From: an uncultured Bacteroidales bacterium
Lineage (GTDB): Bacteria; Bacteroidota; Bacteroidia; Bacteroidales; Paludibacteraceae
Assembly: GCA_902799555.1 (NCBI GenBank)
Contig: CADCBB010000003.1
Coordinates: 10,013-74,012, forward strand
DNA: 64,000 nt
Direction: 5' to 3'
In this document: positions 53,187 through 60,872 of the stretch, one piece after another
Layout of the letters: every line of letters starts with the position of its first letter
Position numbering within the stretch: position 1 is the first letter of the stretch
The notes under the pieces: generated by a model
Database searches by the model: none
What the model was told of the DNA's origin: nothing
What the model saw: the letters and a program-made list of their open reading frames with translations, nothing else
Made by a program: the position numbers and the translations under genes

Positions 53187-54412
53187 CACTCGAAATGCAT
53201 GACCTTCGCCGGCGAGATCTTCGTAATGATCATTGACGGCAACAACAGAATAAGTAGCGAGACACCAATGGTAAGTCCGTTCAGCGCCAGGATCCATCCC
53301 CAAGGGAATGCAATCGGCACATAGCTGACGTAATAGGTGGCGGACTCCAGAGGGATCCAATGGAATTTATATTGGATGCTTGCCAAGATAAACGCGATTG
53401 CATTGCCGTACAGGACACCTTTCCCGATCAGCAAAGCAGCCTGCCATAGGAAGACACGCCGTACGAAGCTGTTATCCGCGCCTAAGGCTTTGAGGGTGCC
53501 GATGAGTTGGATGCCGTCCAAAATCAAGATGATGAGTCCCGAAACGATATTAAATCCCGCGACGAGTAACATCAGGATAATGATCACCACGACATTCATA
53601 TCCAGCAGATCGAGCCAGGCAAAGATAGCCGGATTCTGCTCCTGCAGCGTCTGCACATAATAACATTGATAGCCGTTCTCATCCAGCTTATTGACCGTCG
53701 CAAAGTATATCCGATCAGCTGTCTCATCGAGGTACTGTATGTCATCTACAAGAATCTCGACACCCGAATAGGTATTCGCCTCCCATCCTTGCAACCTTCG
53801 CACATCACGAAGGGTTGTTATTACAAACAAATCATCGAACTGGCCAAAACCGGTATTATAAATACCGCAGATGGTAAAGCGCCGTGCGCGTACATCGTTA
53901 TCGTCCACAAAATAGGCATACACGCCGTCTCCTACCTGCAGCTTTAATTGCGAGGAAACCGTCTGCGAGATGATGATCTGATTAGGTTTGGTCGGCAGAC
54001 CACCTTCGATGATGTTATGCCGGAAAAAATTCCAGTAGTCCGTTCCTTTGAGCACAATACCGTGGAAAGCTGAATCGGTCTTGAGCATACCGGGTTTGGT
54101 GATAAAGGGCGCGGCCTTACGCACATGCTCATAGCTACCGAGCCTCAGCAACAGGCTGTCCGACACCTCGATCGGCTGCATGTCGTAGGTGTTGTTATTA
54201 TCAAAGGAAACGACTTGTATATGCGCGCCAAAACCTGCTACTTTCTGCGTGACCGTCTGCTTAAAACCGACCACGATACAGAGCGTCAAGATCATCACGA
54301 CCACGCCGACGATGATGCCTGCTAAGGCAACCCGCACCGCAGGACGCGAATGACGCTCCGCACCTTCTTGCGAAAAATACAGTCGATTCGCTATTTTAAT
54401 CTCATTGCTCAT
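53186..54412 (-). CDS. LolC/LolE-type ABC transporter permease
   Basis: The 408-residue membrane protein has four helices in the FtsX/MacB order: an N-terminal helix (RVALAGIIVGVVVMILTLCIVV split by motif), a large periplasmic domain and three C-terminal helices (VVIIIILMLLVAGFNIVSGL, ALLIGKGVLYGNAIAFILA, LTIGVSLLILLLPSMIITK). The last has the usual P-A-K-V-M ending. Family knowledge: lipoprotein release to the outer membrane with an ATPase partner, which is not in the window. Confidence 0.85.
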   Translation of the reverse strand: MSNEIKIANRLYFSQEGAERHSRPAVRVALAGIIVGVVVMILTLCIVVGFKQTVTQKVAGFGAHIQVVSFDNNNTYDMQPIEVSDSLLLRLGSYEHVRKAAPFITKPGMLKTDSAFHGIVLKGTDYWNFFRHNIIEGGLPTKPNQIIISQTVSSQLKLQVGDGVYAYFVDDNDVRARRFTICGIYNTGFGQFDDLFVITTLRDVRRLQGWEANTYSGVEILVDDIQYLDETADRIYFATVNKLDENGYQCYYVQTLQEQNPAIFAWLDLLDMNVVVIIILMLLVAGFNIVSGLIILILDGIQLIGTLKALGADNSFVRRVFLWQAALLIGKGVLYGNAIAFILASIQYKFHWIPLESATYYVSYVPIAFPWGWILALNGLTIGVSLLILLLPSMIITKISPAKVMHFE

Positions 54413-54441
54413 TTGGCACGATTTTTGTTGTTCTTTTTTAT

Positions 54442-54849
54442 ATGAAAAGATTCTACTCTCTTATTTTAATGGCCCTTATGGCGGGTAGTATGATGGCGCA
54501 AGAGCCGGTTCTCGAATCGCGTCCTCAGCGTACGCCGGAGGAGGAAGCGCTTAAGCAGACCACACGTCTTGTGCGCGAGTTAGGTATCAAGGACTCCGTG
54601 CGTATCGATACTATCTATCGGATGCATCTCAAGTATGCGCTCTCTCGTCAGAAAGGTCTGACGCGTGCTCAGAACATGGAGCGGATGCAAGCTATCTACG
54701 CGGAGTTAAAGCATCTGTTGACGCCGGAGGAGTTCGAAACCTTTATGAATCACCCGGCAGAGCAGCCTCGTCGTCCACGGGGAGCCAATGTAATAGCGCC
54801 AGCCAAACAAGCAGCGCCCATAGAGACCCGATCAGCAGACCCGCAATAA
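54442..54849 (+). CDS. Small secreted helical protein
   Basis: The 135-residue protein has a signal peptide (MKRFYSLILMALMAGSMMA). A helical domain (EEEALKQTTRLVRELGIKD, RAQNMERMQAIYAELKHLL, TPEEFETFMNHP) resembles Spy/LTXXQ-like periplasmic proteins in layout. The last 35 residues (RRPRGANVIAPAKQ...) are read from DNA that also encodes the C-terminus of the convergent PAP2 gene. The codons after the helical domain are low-complexity, so the original stop may have been lost. Confidence 0.65.
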   Translation: MKRFYSLILMALMAGSMMAQEPVLESRPQRTPEEEALKQTTRLVRELGIKDSVRIDTIYRMHLKYALSRQKGLTRAQNMERMQAIYAELKHLLTPEEFETFMNHPAEQPRRPRGANVIAPAKQAAPIETRSADPQ

Positions 54850-55315
54850 TATCGCTCGGATAATGTACACCAAGGTACATCCGACTATAGCAGTTCAGTG
54901 CCACCCAAGCCATCAGGCTGACGGTGGCATATTTATTTCGATACAACAGACTAAAGAGTAACGCGACCGCCATCGTATTCGCAGCATGAGAGCTGCAGAA
55001 ACCATATCGTCCGCCGGCATAGCCACGCACCAGATGCAGCGGATCGAGAGCGGGTTCATGGGTCGGCCGCAGCCTACAAACCCAAGGCTTGAGGATGCCG
55101 CTGCAGAGGAAGTCACTCAAGCCTACGGCGATACCGAAACCGACCAGCATCAGCAGCACAAGTTTCCAGCTCCGGTATTTGCGATAAAGCAGAATGATCA
55201 AGACCACATAGAGCCACACCCAGGTCTTGGCAGCACTCGCCGTCCACATCACCTTATCGAGCCATCCGGCATAATGACCGTTGATCCAAAGTAATATGTC
55301 CGCGTCTAACGACAT
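54743..55315 (-). CDS. PAP2-family phosphatase
   Basis: This membrane lipid phosphatase (for example undecaprenyl-diphosphate or phosphatidyl-glycerophosphate) has 190 residues and five to six helices. The three PAP2 motifs are present: KPWVCRLRPTH, SSHAANT (in place of PSGH) and SRMYLGVHYPSDIIAG with catalytic His and Asp. Its 3' end overlaps the convergent small secreted gene by 107 nt. Confidence 0.9.
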   Translation of the reverse strand: MSLDADILLWINGHYAGWLDKVMWTASAAKTWVWLYVVLIILLYRKYRSWKLVLLMLVGFGIAVGLSDFLCSGILKPWVCRLRPTHEPALDPLHLVRGYAGGRYGFCSSHAANTMAVALLFSLLYRNKYATVSLMAWVALNCYSRMYLGVHYPSDIIAGLLIGSLWALLVWLALLHWLPVDDEAALPGDS

Positions 55316-55348
55316 TTATGATTTATGATTTCAAATTTATGATTTATT
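55314..55348. repeat. Heptamer repeat ATTTATG between PAP2 and rsmE
   Basis: ATTTATG x2, ATTTCAA, ATTTATG and ATTTATT are five 7-mers that include the first base pairs upstream of PAP2 and the rsmE stop. Confidence 0.8.
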
Positions 55349-56048
55349 CATTGATCAGAACGGCTGTATGGCAGGCGACGATAGCAGCCGTTTCGGTACG
55401 CAGACGTGCTGCTCCAAGGCTCACGGGCTGGTAGCCGTTCGTCAATGCCCACTCTACTTCGGCAGGCGAGAAATCGCCTTCGGGACCGATCAGTACGGTT
55501 GTTTGATGACCGCGCACAATTTGGTCTTTTAGTGCACCTTTGTTATCCGTCGCTTTATAGCCCTCGATACAATGCGCGATGAACTTATCGCCTTCAACCT
55601 GCAGATCGGTCATTTTCGTGAGGGGTTTGAGTATAGGGAAACGGGTCTTGAGGCTCTGCTTGGCGGCCGAGACCACAATCTTCTGCAAGCGCTCTATATT
55701 AACCGTCTTACGCTCCGAATGTTCGCAGAGCAGCAGCGTGATCTCATCCGCTCCCATCTCCACACATTTCTCGATTGCCCACTCGGTACGGTCGATATTC
55801 TTGGTCGGCGCGATACCGATATGGATATAACCTTCGTGCAAGGCTTCGGACGTCTCTACGGAGGCTATACGCACCTCACAATGCTTGCGATGCGGGTTCG
55901 TGATGATACAATGATAGAGTTGCCCAACTCCATCCGTGACGAGAATCTCATCGCCGGCCGTACGACGCAGGACCTGCACACAATGATTGCTCTCCTCTTC
56001 GGGAAGAACAGGTTCTACAGTAATATTTGGCGCGTAAAATAAATACAT
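55344..56048 (-). CDS. rsmE: 16S rRNA m3U1498 methyltransferase
   Basis: The 234-residue SPOUT-family enzyme methylates U1498 of 16S rRNA. It has an N-terminal PUA-like domain (NHCVQVLRRTAGDEILVTDG) and the knot with KCVEMGADEITLLLCEHSER, VLIGPEGDFSPAEVEWA and SLGAARLRTETAAIVA. Motifs and length are normal. It is followed by PAP2 and preceded by prfA on the same strand, with repeats in both gaps. Confidence 0.93.
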   Translation of the reverse strand: MYLFYAPNITVEPVLPEEESNHCVQVLRRTAGDEILVTDGVGQLYHCIITNPHRKHCEVRIASVETSEALHEGYIHIGIAPTKNIDRTEWAIEKCVEMGADEITLLLCEHSERKTVNIERLQKIVVSAAKQSLKTRFPILKPLTKMTDLQVEGDKFIAHCIEGYKATDNKGALKDQIVRGHQTTVLIGPEGDFSPAEVEWALTNGYQPVSLGAARLRTETAAIVACHTAVLINE

Positions 56049-56050
56049 GT

Positions 56051-56082
56051 CGTCATATCGTCATGACGTCATTTCGTCATAA
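56051..56082. repeat. Octamer repeat CGTCATNN between rsmE and prfA
   Basis: CGTCATAT, CGTCATGA, CGTCATTT and CGTCATAA are four 8-mers. Two copies of the same octamer also occur at 10439-10454. Confidence 0.85.
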
Positions 56083-57177
56083 CTCACTTTCTTTGAGACG
56101 TTCTGCGTTTTCGGCTACTTGGAGGGCATCGATGACGCCTTGGATATCGCCGTCCATGAAGGCCGCGAGGTTATAAACCGTATAGCCGATACGATGGTCG
56201 GTGATGCGTCCCTGCGGATAGTTATAGGTGCGGATCTTCGCCGATCGGTCACCGGTCGAGACCATGGTCTTACGGCGGGCCGCGATGTCGTCGATGTATT
56301 TCTGGTGCTCCTTATCATAGATCTGCGTACGCAGGCGCGAGAGGGCACGCTCTTTATTCTTCGGCTGGTCGCGAGTCTCGGTACACTCGATCAGGATCTC
56401 CTGCACTTCGCCTGTATTGGGGTTCTTCCAGTTATAACGGAGCCGTACGCCGGACTCGACCTTATTGACGTTTTGTCCTCCGGCACCACCTGAACGGAAA
56501 GTCTCCCATTTGATCTCGCCCTCATTGATATGCACCTCAAACTCATCCGCTTCGGGCAGTACGGCTACGGTAGCCGCCGAGGTATGGACACGACCCTGGG
56601 TCTCCGTCACCGGTACACGCTGCACGCGGTGCACACCCGATTCGTATTTGAGCGTACCATAGACATTCTCGCCCATGACGTTGAAGATGATCTCCTTGTA
56701 TCCGCCGCAAGCACCTTCGCTGAAGGAAGAGACCGTATATTTGAAGCCCTTCACCTCGAAATACTTGGTGTACATACGGAAGAGGTCGCCGGCAAAGATC
56801 GCCGCTTCGTCTCCACCCGTACCGCCACGGATCTCCATGACGACGTTCTTGCCATCTTCGGGATCTTGGGGCAAGAGTTGGAGCTTGAGTTCTTCCTCGA
56901 GCTCAGGGATCTTCGGTTCGAGCTCATCGATCTCAGCGCGCGCCATCTCCTTCATATCGGGATCGGTCTCGTTGTAAAAGAGGTCCTTGGCATCCTGCAG
57001 ATCTTTGACCGCTTTCTTATAGCGATGCGCACATTCGAGCACCCGCTCCAAGTCATGGTAGTCACGATTCAGCCGCACATACCGCGCCTGATCGGCAATG
57101 ACCGCCGGATCCGTAATGAGCAGCGATACCTCGTGGAACTTCGCTTCTAAGCCATCTATTTTATCGAGAATATTCAT
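56077..57177 (-). CDS. prfA: Peptide chain release factor 1
   Basis: It releases the peptide at UAA and UAG. The 366-residue protein has the GGQ loop (FRSGGAGGQNVNKVESGVRL), the RF1-type decoding region (SGVHRVQRVPVTETQGRVHT) and KENERALSRLR-like downstream sequence. The residues after GVHRVQR and the lack of a frameshift site separate it from RF2. Its start overlaps the end of folD by 17 nt. Confidence 0.95.
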   Translation of the reverse strand: MNILDKIDGLEAKFHEVSLLITDPAVIADQARYVRLNRDYHDLERVLECAHRYKKAVKDLQDAKDLFYNETDPDMKEMARAEIDELEPKIPELEEELKLQLLPQDPEDGKNVVMEIRGGTGGDEAAIFAGDLFRMYTKYFEVKGFKYTVSSFSEGACGGYKEIIFNVMGENVYGTLKYESGVHRVQRVPVTETQGRVHTSAATVAVLPEADEFEVHINEGEIKWETFRSGGAGGQNVNKVESGVRLRYNWKNPNTGEVQEILIECTETRDQPKNKERALSRLRTQIYDKEHQKYIDDIAARRKTMVSTGDRSAKIRTYNYPQGRITDHRIGYTVYNLAAFMDGDIQGVIDALQVAENAERLKESEL

Positions 57178-58045
57178 TATAAGCTTGTAAGGTGTTTTGC
57201 AATAACGAAACGATGGTCATGGGGCCTACACCACCGGGAACAGGGGTGATATACGCCGCTTTCGGAGCGACGTTCTCAAAATCCACATCTCCGACGAGAT
57301 GCCCGTCCACGCGGTTGATGCCCACATCAATGACGGTGGCACCCTCTTTGACCATGTCGGCGGTCAGCAGCTTGGGACTACCGGCTGCGACGATGATGAT
57401 ATCGGCGGTACGGCATATGGCCTTGAGGTCCTGCGTCTTACTATGGCAAACGGTGACGGTCGCATCCCCTAAGGAAGCGGCACTCATGCCGGGCAGGCTC
57501 AAGTAGGGTCGTTGCATCAGCAGCAAAGCTACGGGTTTACCGACGATATTCGACCGCCCGATAACGACCACATGCTTGCCTTCCGTCTGAATCTGATAAC
57601 GCGCCAGCAGTTCTCGGATACCTCGCGGCGTGGCACTGACGATAGACGGCAGCCCTTGTACGGTGCGTCCTACGTTAGCCGGCGTCAGGCCATCGACATC
57701 CTTGCGGTAGTCGATCGCAGAGAGGATGGCGGACTCATGGATATGGTCGGGCAGCGGCAGTTGAACGATGAAACCGTCGATAGAGGGGTCGTTATTGAGC
57801 CGCGAGACTTCATTGAGCAGCGTCTGCTCGGAGATCTCGGTCGGATAGGCGATCTTCACCGCCTCTATCCCTACCTCGGCACAGGCTTTCATCTTATTAT
57901 TCACATAGGTCTCGCTGGCTGGGTTATTGCCCACGATAACGACCGCCAACTTCGGCGCACGCTTACCGTCAGCCACCAAGGCGGCGACCTCTTCGCGAAT
58001 CTCAGCACGGATGTCTGCCGCTATTTTTTTTCCGTCTAATATCAT
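57161..58045 (-). CDS. folD: Methylenetetrahydrofolate dehydrogenase / cyclohydrolase
   Basis: The bifunctional one-carbon enzyme has 294 residues with VGNNPASETYVNNKMKACAE (catalytic Lys in the YxxxK motif), DGFIVQLPLPDHI, KDVDGLTPANVG, VVIGRSNIVGKPVA and the C-terminal TPVPGGVGPMT. All motifs are present. It overlaps the poly-His membrane-protein gene by 4 nt, giving an ffh - membrane protein - folD - prfA operon. Confidence 0.96.
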   Translation of the reverse strand: MILDGKKIAADIRAEIREEVAALVADGKRAPKLAVVIVGNNPASETYVNNKMKACAEVGIEAVKIAYPTEISEQTLLNEVSRLNNDPSIDGFIVQLPLPDHIHESAILSAIDYRKDVDGLTPANVGRTVQGLPSIVSATPRGIRELLARYQIQTEGKHVVVIGRSNIVGKPVALLLMQRPYLSLPGMSAASLGDATVTVCHSKTQDLKAICRTADIIIVAAGSPKLLTADMVKEGATVIDVGINRVDGHLVGDVDFENVAPKAAYITPVPGGVGPMTIVSLLQNTLQAYNEYSR

Positions 58046-58566
58046 GGCTCTTGCGATTCTTCTTTGGATTTACGCTGGTCTGCTTTCTTTTGTTTGCGCT
58101 CCCACCGCATGACTTTGTAATCCGCCCAGATCTTTTTCCATTCGCGTTGGGTGATATACCATTTATCTTCTCGGCGGGGAGGACGATAGACATGGTGCGA
58201 CTCCGTCTGCACTTTCCTGATGGTCGTCGAATCGAACTGATAGGATTTCGCTATACTGTCGCTCAGCATCAATGCTTCCTCTTTCTCCACCCTCCGGATA
58301 TCCAACTCGTCCACATTCATCTCCATCGACGGATCATCGTTCGGCATCTCTCTCAACTCATGGGCTACCATACCGATCAACTTATAGGCCCCAAAGCCCA
58401 ACGCCGCCACCAAAACGAACATCAGGCCATAGTAAGCCTGCTTGTCTTTCATTCGCAAAGCACCGCCCCAACCGCGGTTATTCTCGTTAGGTCCGGTGTG
58501 ATGATGGTGGTGATGTTTCTTCTTCTCACCCCAGCCCGGTTGATATGATTTCGGTTCTTCAGCCAT
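58042..58566 (-). CDS. Single-span membrane protein with poly-His N-terminus
   Basis: The 174-residue protein has a soluble N-terminus with KKKHHHHHHTGP, one membrane helix at about residues 45-67 (YYGLMFVLVAALGFGAYKLI) and a highly charged tail (RREDKWYITQREWKKIWADY...KKADQRKSKEE). I do not recognise a family. It shares 1 nt with ffh and 4 nt with folD, so it is co-translated with SRP54. That suggests, but does not show, a role at the membrane. Confidence 0.7.
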   Translation of the reverse strand: MAEEPKSYQPGWGEKKKHHHHHHTGPNENNRGWGGALRMKDKQAYYGLMFVLVAALGFGAYKLIGMVAHELREMPNDDPSMEMNVDELDIRRVEKEEALMLSDSIAKSYQFDSTTIRKVQTESHHVYRPPRREDKWYITQREWKKIWADYKVMRWERKQKKADQRKSKEESQEP

Positions 58567-59870
58567 TAACGTTTTCGACTACTCATCTGTTGCACTTTCC
58601 GCATCATCTTAGCCGTTTGCTCAAACTGTTTGAGGAAACGATTGAGTTCGACGATCGTCACGCCGGCACCTTTGGCAATGCGGTTCTTGCGGCTACCGTT
58701 CAGTATACCCGGGTTCGCACGCTCCTCCGGCGTCATCGAGTTGATCATCGCTTCGATGGGTTTGAAGGCATCATCGCTCACTTCGATGCCCTTGAGGGCT
58801 TTATCCATACCCGGGATCATGCTCATCAGATCCTTCATCGAGCCCATCTTCTTGATCTGCGCCAATTGGCTGAGGAAATCATTGAAGTCGAATTGGTTCT
58901 TGGCGATCTTCTTGGATATACGGCGGGCCTCTGCTTCGTCGTACTGCTCTTGGGCGCGCTCCACGAGGGAAACGACGTCACCCATACCGAGGATACGATC
59001 GGCCATACGCGCGGGATGGAAGACATCCAGCGCCTCCATCTTCTCGCCTGTACCGATGAACTTGATCGGTTTATCTACCACGCTGCGGATCGAGAGAGCC
59101 GCACCGCCACGTGTATCACCATCCAGCTTGGTCAGTACCACGCCGTCAAAATCGATGCGGTCATTGAACTCCTTGGCGGTGTTCACGGCATCCTGACCGG
59201 TCATGGCATCGACCACGAAGAGGGTCTCACTCGGCGTGATCGCCTCTTTGATAGCCGCTATCTCCTGCATCATCTGCTCATCGACCGCCAGACGGCCGGC
59301 TGTATCGACGATGACGACATCATAGCCCATCCTCTTCGCTTCAGCGATAGCGTCTTGCGCTTTCTTGACGGGGTTCGACTCGTTCTCGCCCGTATAGACC
59401 GTCGCTTTGATCTGCTCGCCTAACACACGTAATTGCTCGATAGCGGCAGGACGATAGACGTCGCAGGCTACGAGCATGACCCGTTTGTTCTTCTTGGTCT
59501 GAAGATAATTGGCGAGCTTGGCAGCGAAAGTCGTTTTACCGCTACCCTGAAGACCGGACATCAGGATGACCGCCGGCGAACCCTTGAGGTTCAACTCCTG
59601 CGCCTCGCCGCCCATCAACTCCGCCAACTCATCGTGTGTGATCTTGATCAACAGTTGCCCCGGGCGCACGGCATTGATGACGTTCTGCCCCAGGGCTTTC
59701 TCCTTCACGCGGTCGGTGAACTGCTTGGCGGTCTTATAGTTGACGTCGGCCTCCAAGAGGGCTTTACGGATATCCTTGACGGTCTCCGCAATATTGATTT
59801 CGGTGATACGGCCCTCACCTTTGAGAATCTTAAAAGACCGTTCTAATCGTTCGCTTAAATTATCAAACAT
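58566..59870 (-). CDS. ffh: Signal recognition particle protein Ffh
   Basis: The SRP54 GTPase binds signal sequences and 4.5S RNA. The 434-residue protein has the N domain, the G domain (SGLQGSGKTTFAAKLANYL, VACDVYRPAAIEQL, VDTAGRLAVD, TKLDGDTRGGAALS, FIGTGEKMEALD) and a Met-rich M domain (LAQIKKMGSMKDLMSMIPGM). Family order and size are normal. It is the first gene of an operon with the poly-His protein, folD and prfA. Confidence 0.97.
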   Translation of the reverse strand: MFDNLSERLERSFKILKGEGRITEINIAETVKDIRKALLEADVNYKTAKQFTDRVKEKALGQNVINAVRPGQLLIKITHDELAELMGGEAQELNLKGSPAVILMSGLQGSGKTTFAAKLANYLQTKKNKRVMLVACDVYRPAAIEQLRVLGEQIKATVYTGENESNPVKKAQDAIAEAKRMGYDVVIVDTAGRLAVDEQMMQEIAAIKEAITPSETLFVVDAMTGQDAVNTAKEFNDRIDFDGVVLTKLDGDTRGGAALSIRSVVDKPIKFIGTGEKMEALDVFHPARMADRILGMGDVVSLVERAQEQYDEAEARRISKKIAKNQFDFNDFLSQLAQIKKMGSMKDLMSMIPGMDKALKGIEVSDDAFKPIEAMINSMTPEERANPGILNGSRKNRIAKGAGVTIVELNRFLKQFEQTAKMMRKVQQMSSRKR

Positions 59871-59894
59871 TTTACTCCTAATTTAAATCGGCTG

Positions 59895-59925
59895 CAAAGG
59901 TACAAATAAAAAATGACATATGCAA
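59895..59925 (-). promoter_or_regulatory. Promoter of the ffh operon
   Basis: Minus strand: TTGC (59925-59922), 19 bp, TACCTTTG (59902-59895), then CAGCCG. It is almost identical to the cdd promoter over 35 bp. Confidence 0.83.
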
Positions 59926-59966
59926 GCATATGCCATTCTTTTTGCGATTTTTGTCGCTTTTTTACT

Positions 59967-60872
59967 TCACCATACTCCTAAACAATTGCAAAGATGGGAA
60001 GCACGACGATACGCCATATGAGGAGAAATAGCATAGGATATTTTGACTCCTATGTCGAAAAGCGCACATGAATTTACCAGCGGGCTTCCTTGGCGGTTCG
60101 CCTCCATAATCGGCGTCAGAAGACGTTTCAGCGGAAAACCGTCACGTGTGTCGGACAGCATAATCAATGACTCTGCATCGCTATGCGATGGGGTGTACCG
60201 ACTAAGGCAATAATCGAAATAAGCGCCCACTATCAAATAGGAACGATAATTTCGCGCCCAACGATTCAATGGAATAGCGTAACTTAACTCTGTCGCTACC
60301 CACCACTGCACTTTCGGTAGTTGCAATTCCCCCTCTTGAGACATCGCAAAATCCCGCGATGCCGCTAAAGGATAAGACTCATACACACAATTGTCATAAG
60401 CCGGATAGTAGACGGAGAGAGCCGCATTTTGTACACTCTGTTTCCATGTGTTTGCAAGAGGGAAAGATGCTTTGCCACCGGCAAAAAGCATAATGCCTTT
60501 ATAGGATAGCGCCACCTGAACCGGCACTCCGACCGACCAAATAGCATATTGCTCTTGCAGGTTTCCGATTGAATAAGCAATGTCCATCTGTTGCCCTTCA
60601 ACGTCTATCGTGGAGTATGAATCTTGGTAGTCTGTTTTTCGCCATCCAAGAGCATGGTGATCGACCGTGACGCCCAGACGAAAACCGAACACGCTCTCCG
60701 AGAGATAGTTGTAATAGAGGTGTGCGCCACCCTGTAAACCCATCTGCGGATGGATATAATCCGTTGAAGCCGCCCATGAACCTGCTCCGCCATGAATACC
60801 CATCTCAAATAGATTCTCTGCCTGTACGCAGAGCGAAACCATCAATAATATGGATAGTAAAATACGTCTCAT
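59967..60872 (-). CDS. Outer-membrane beta-barrel protein
   Basis: The 301-residue protein has a signal peptide (MRRILLSILLMVSLCVQA) and a PorT/OMP_b-brl-like barrel (MGIHGGAGSWAAST, FGFRLGVTVDHHALGW, MLFAGGKASFPLANTW, YRSYLIVGAYFDYCLSRY). The longer ORF to 60896 has no signal peptide start; ATG 60872 overlaps the upstream stop as ATGA, so the gene is coupled to the secreted repeat protein. It may serve as the barrel partner of that protein (inference). Confidence 0.75.
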   Translation of the reverse strand: MRRILLSILLMVSLCVQAENLFEMGIHGGAGSWAASTDYIHPQMGLQGGAHLYYNYLSESVFGFRLGVTVDHHALGWRKTDYQDSYSTIDVEGQQMDIAYSIGNLQEQYAIWSVGVPVQVALSYKGIMLFAGGKASFPLANTWKQSVQNAALSVYYPAYDNCVYESYPLAASRDFAMSQEGELQLPKVQWWVATELSYAIPLNRWARNYRSYLIVGAYFDYCLSRYTPSHSDAESLIMLSDTRDGFPLKRLLTPIMEANRQGSPLVNSCALFDIGVKISYAISPHMAYRRASHLCNCLGVW

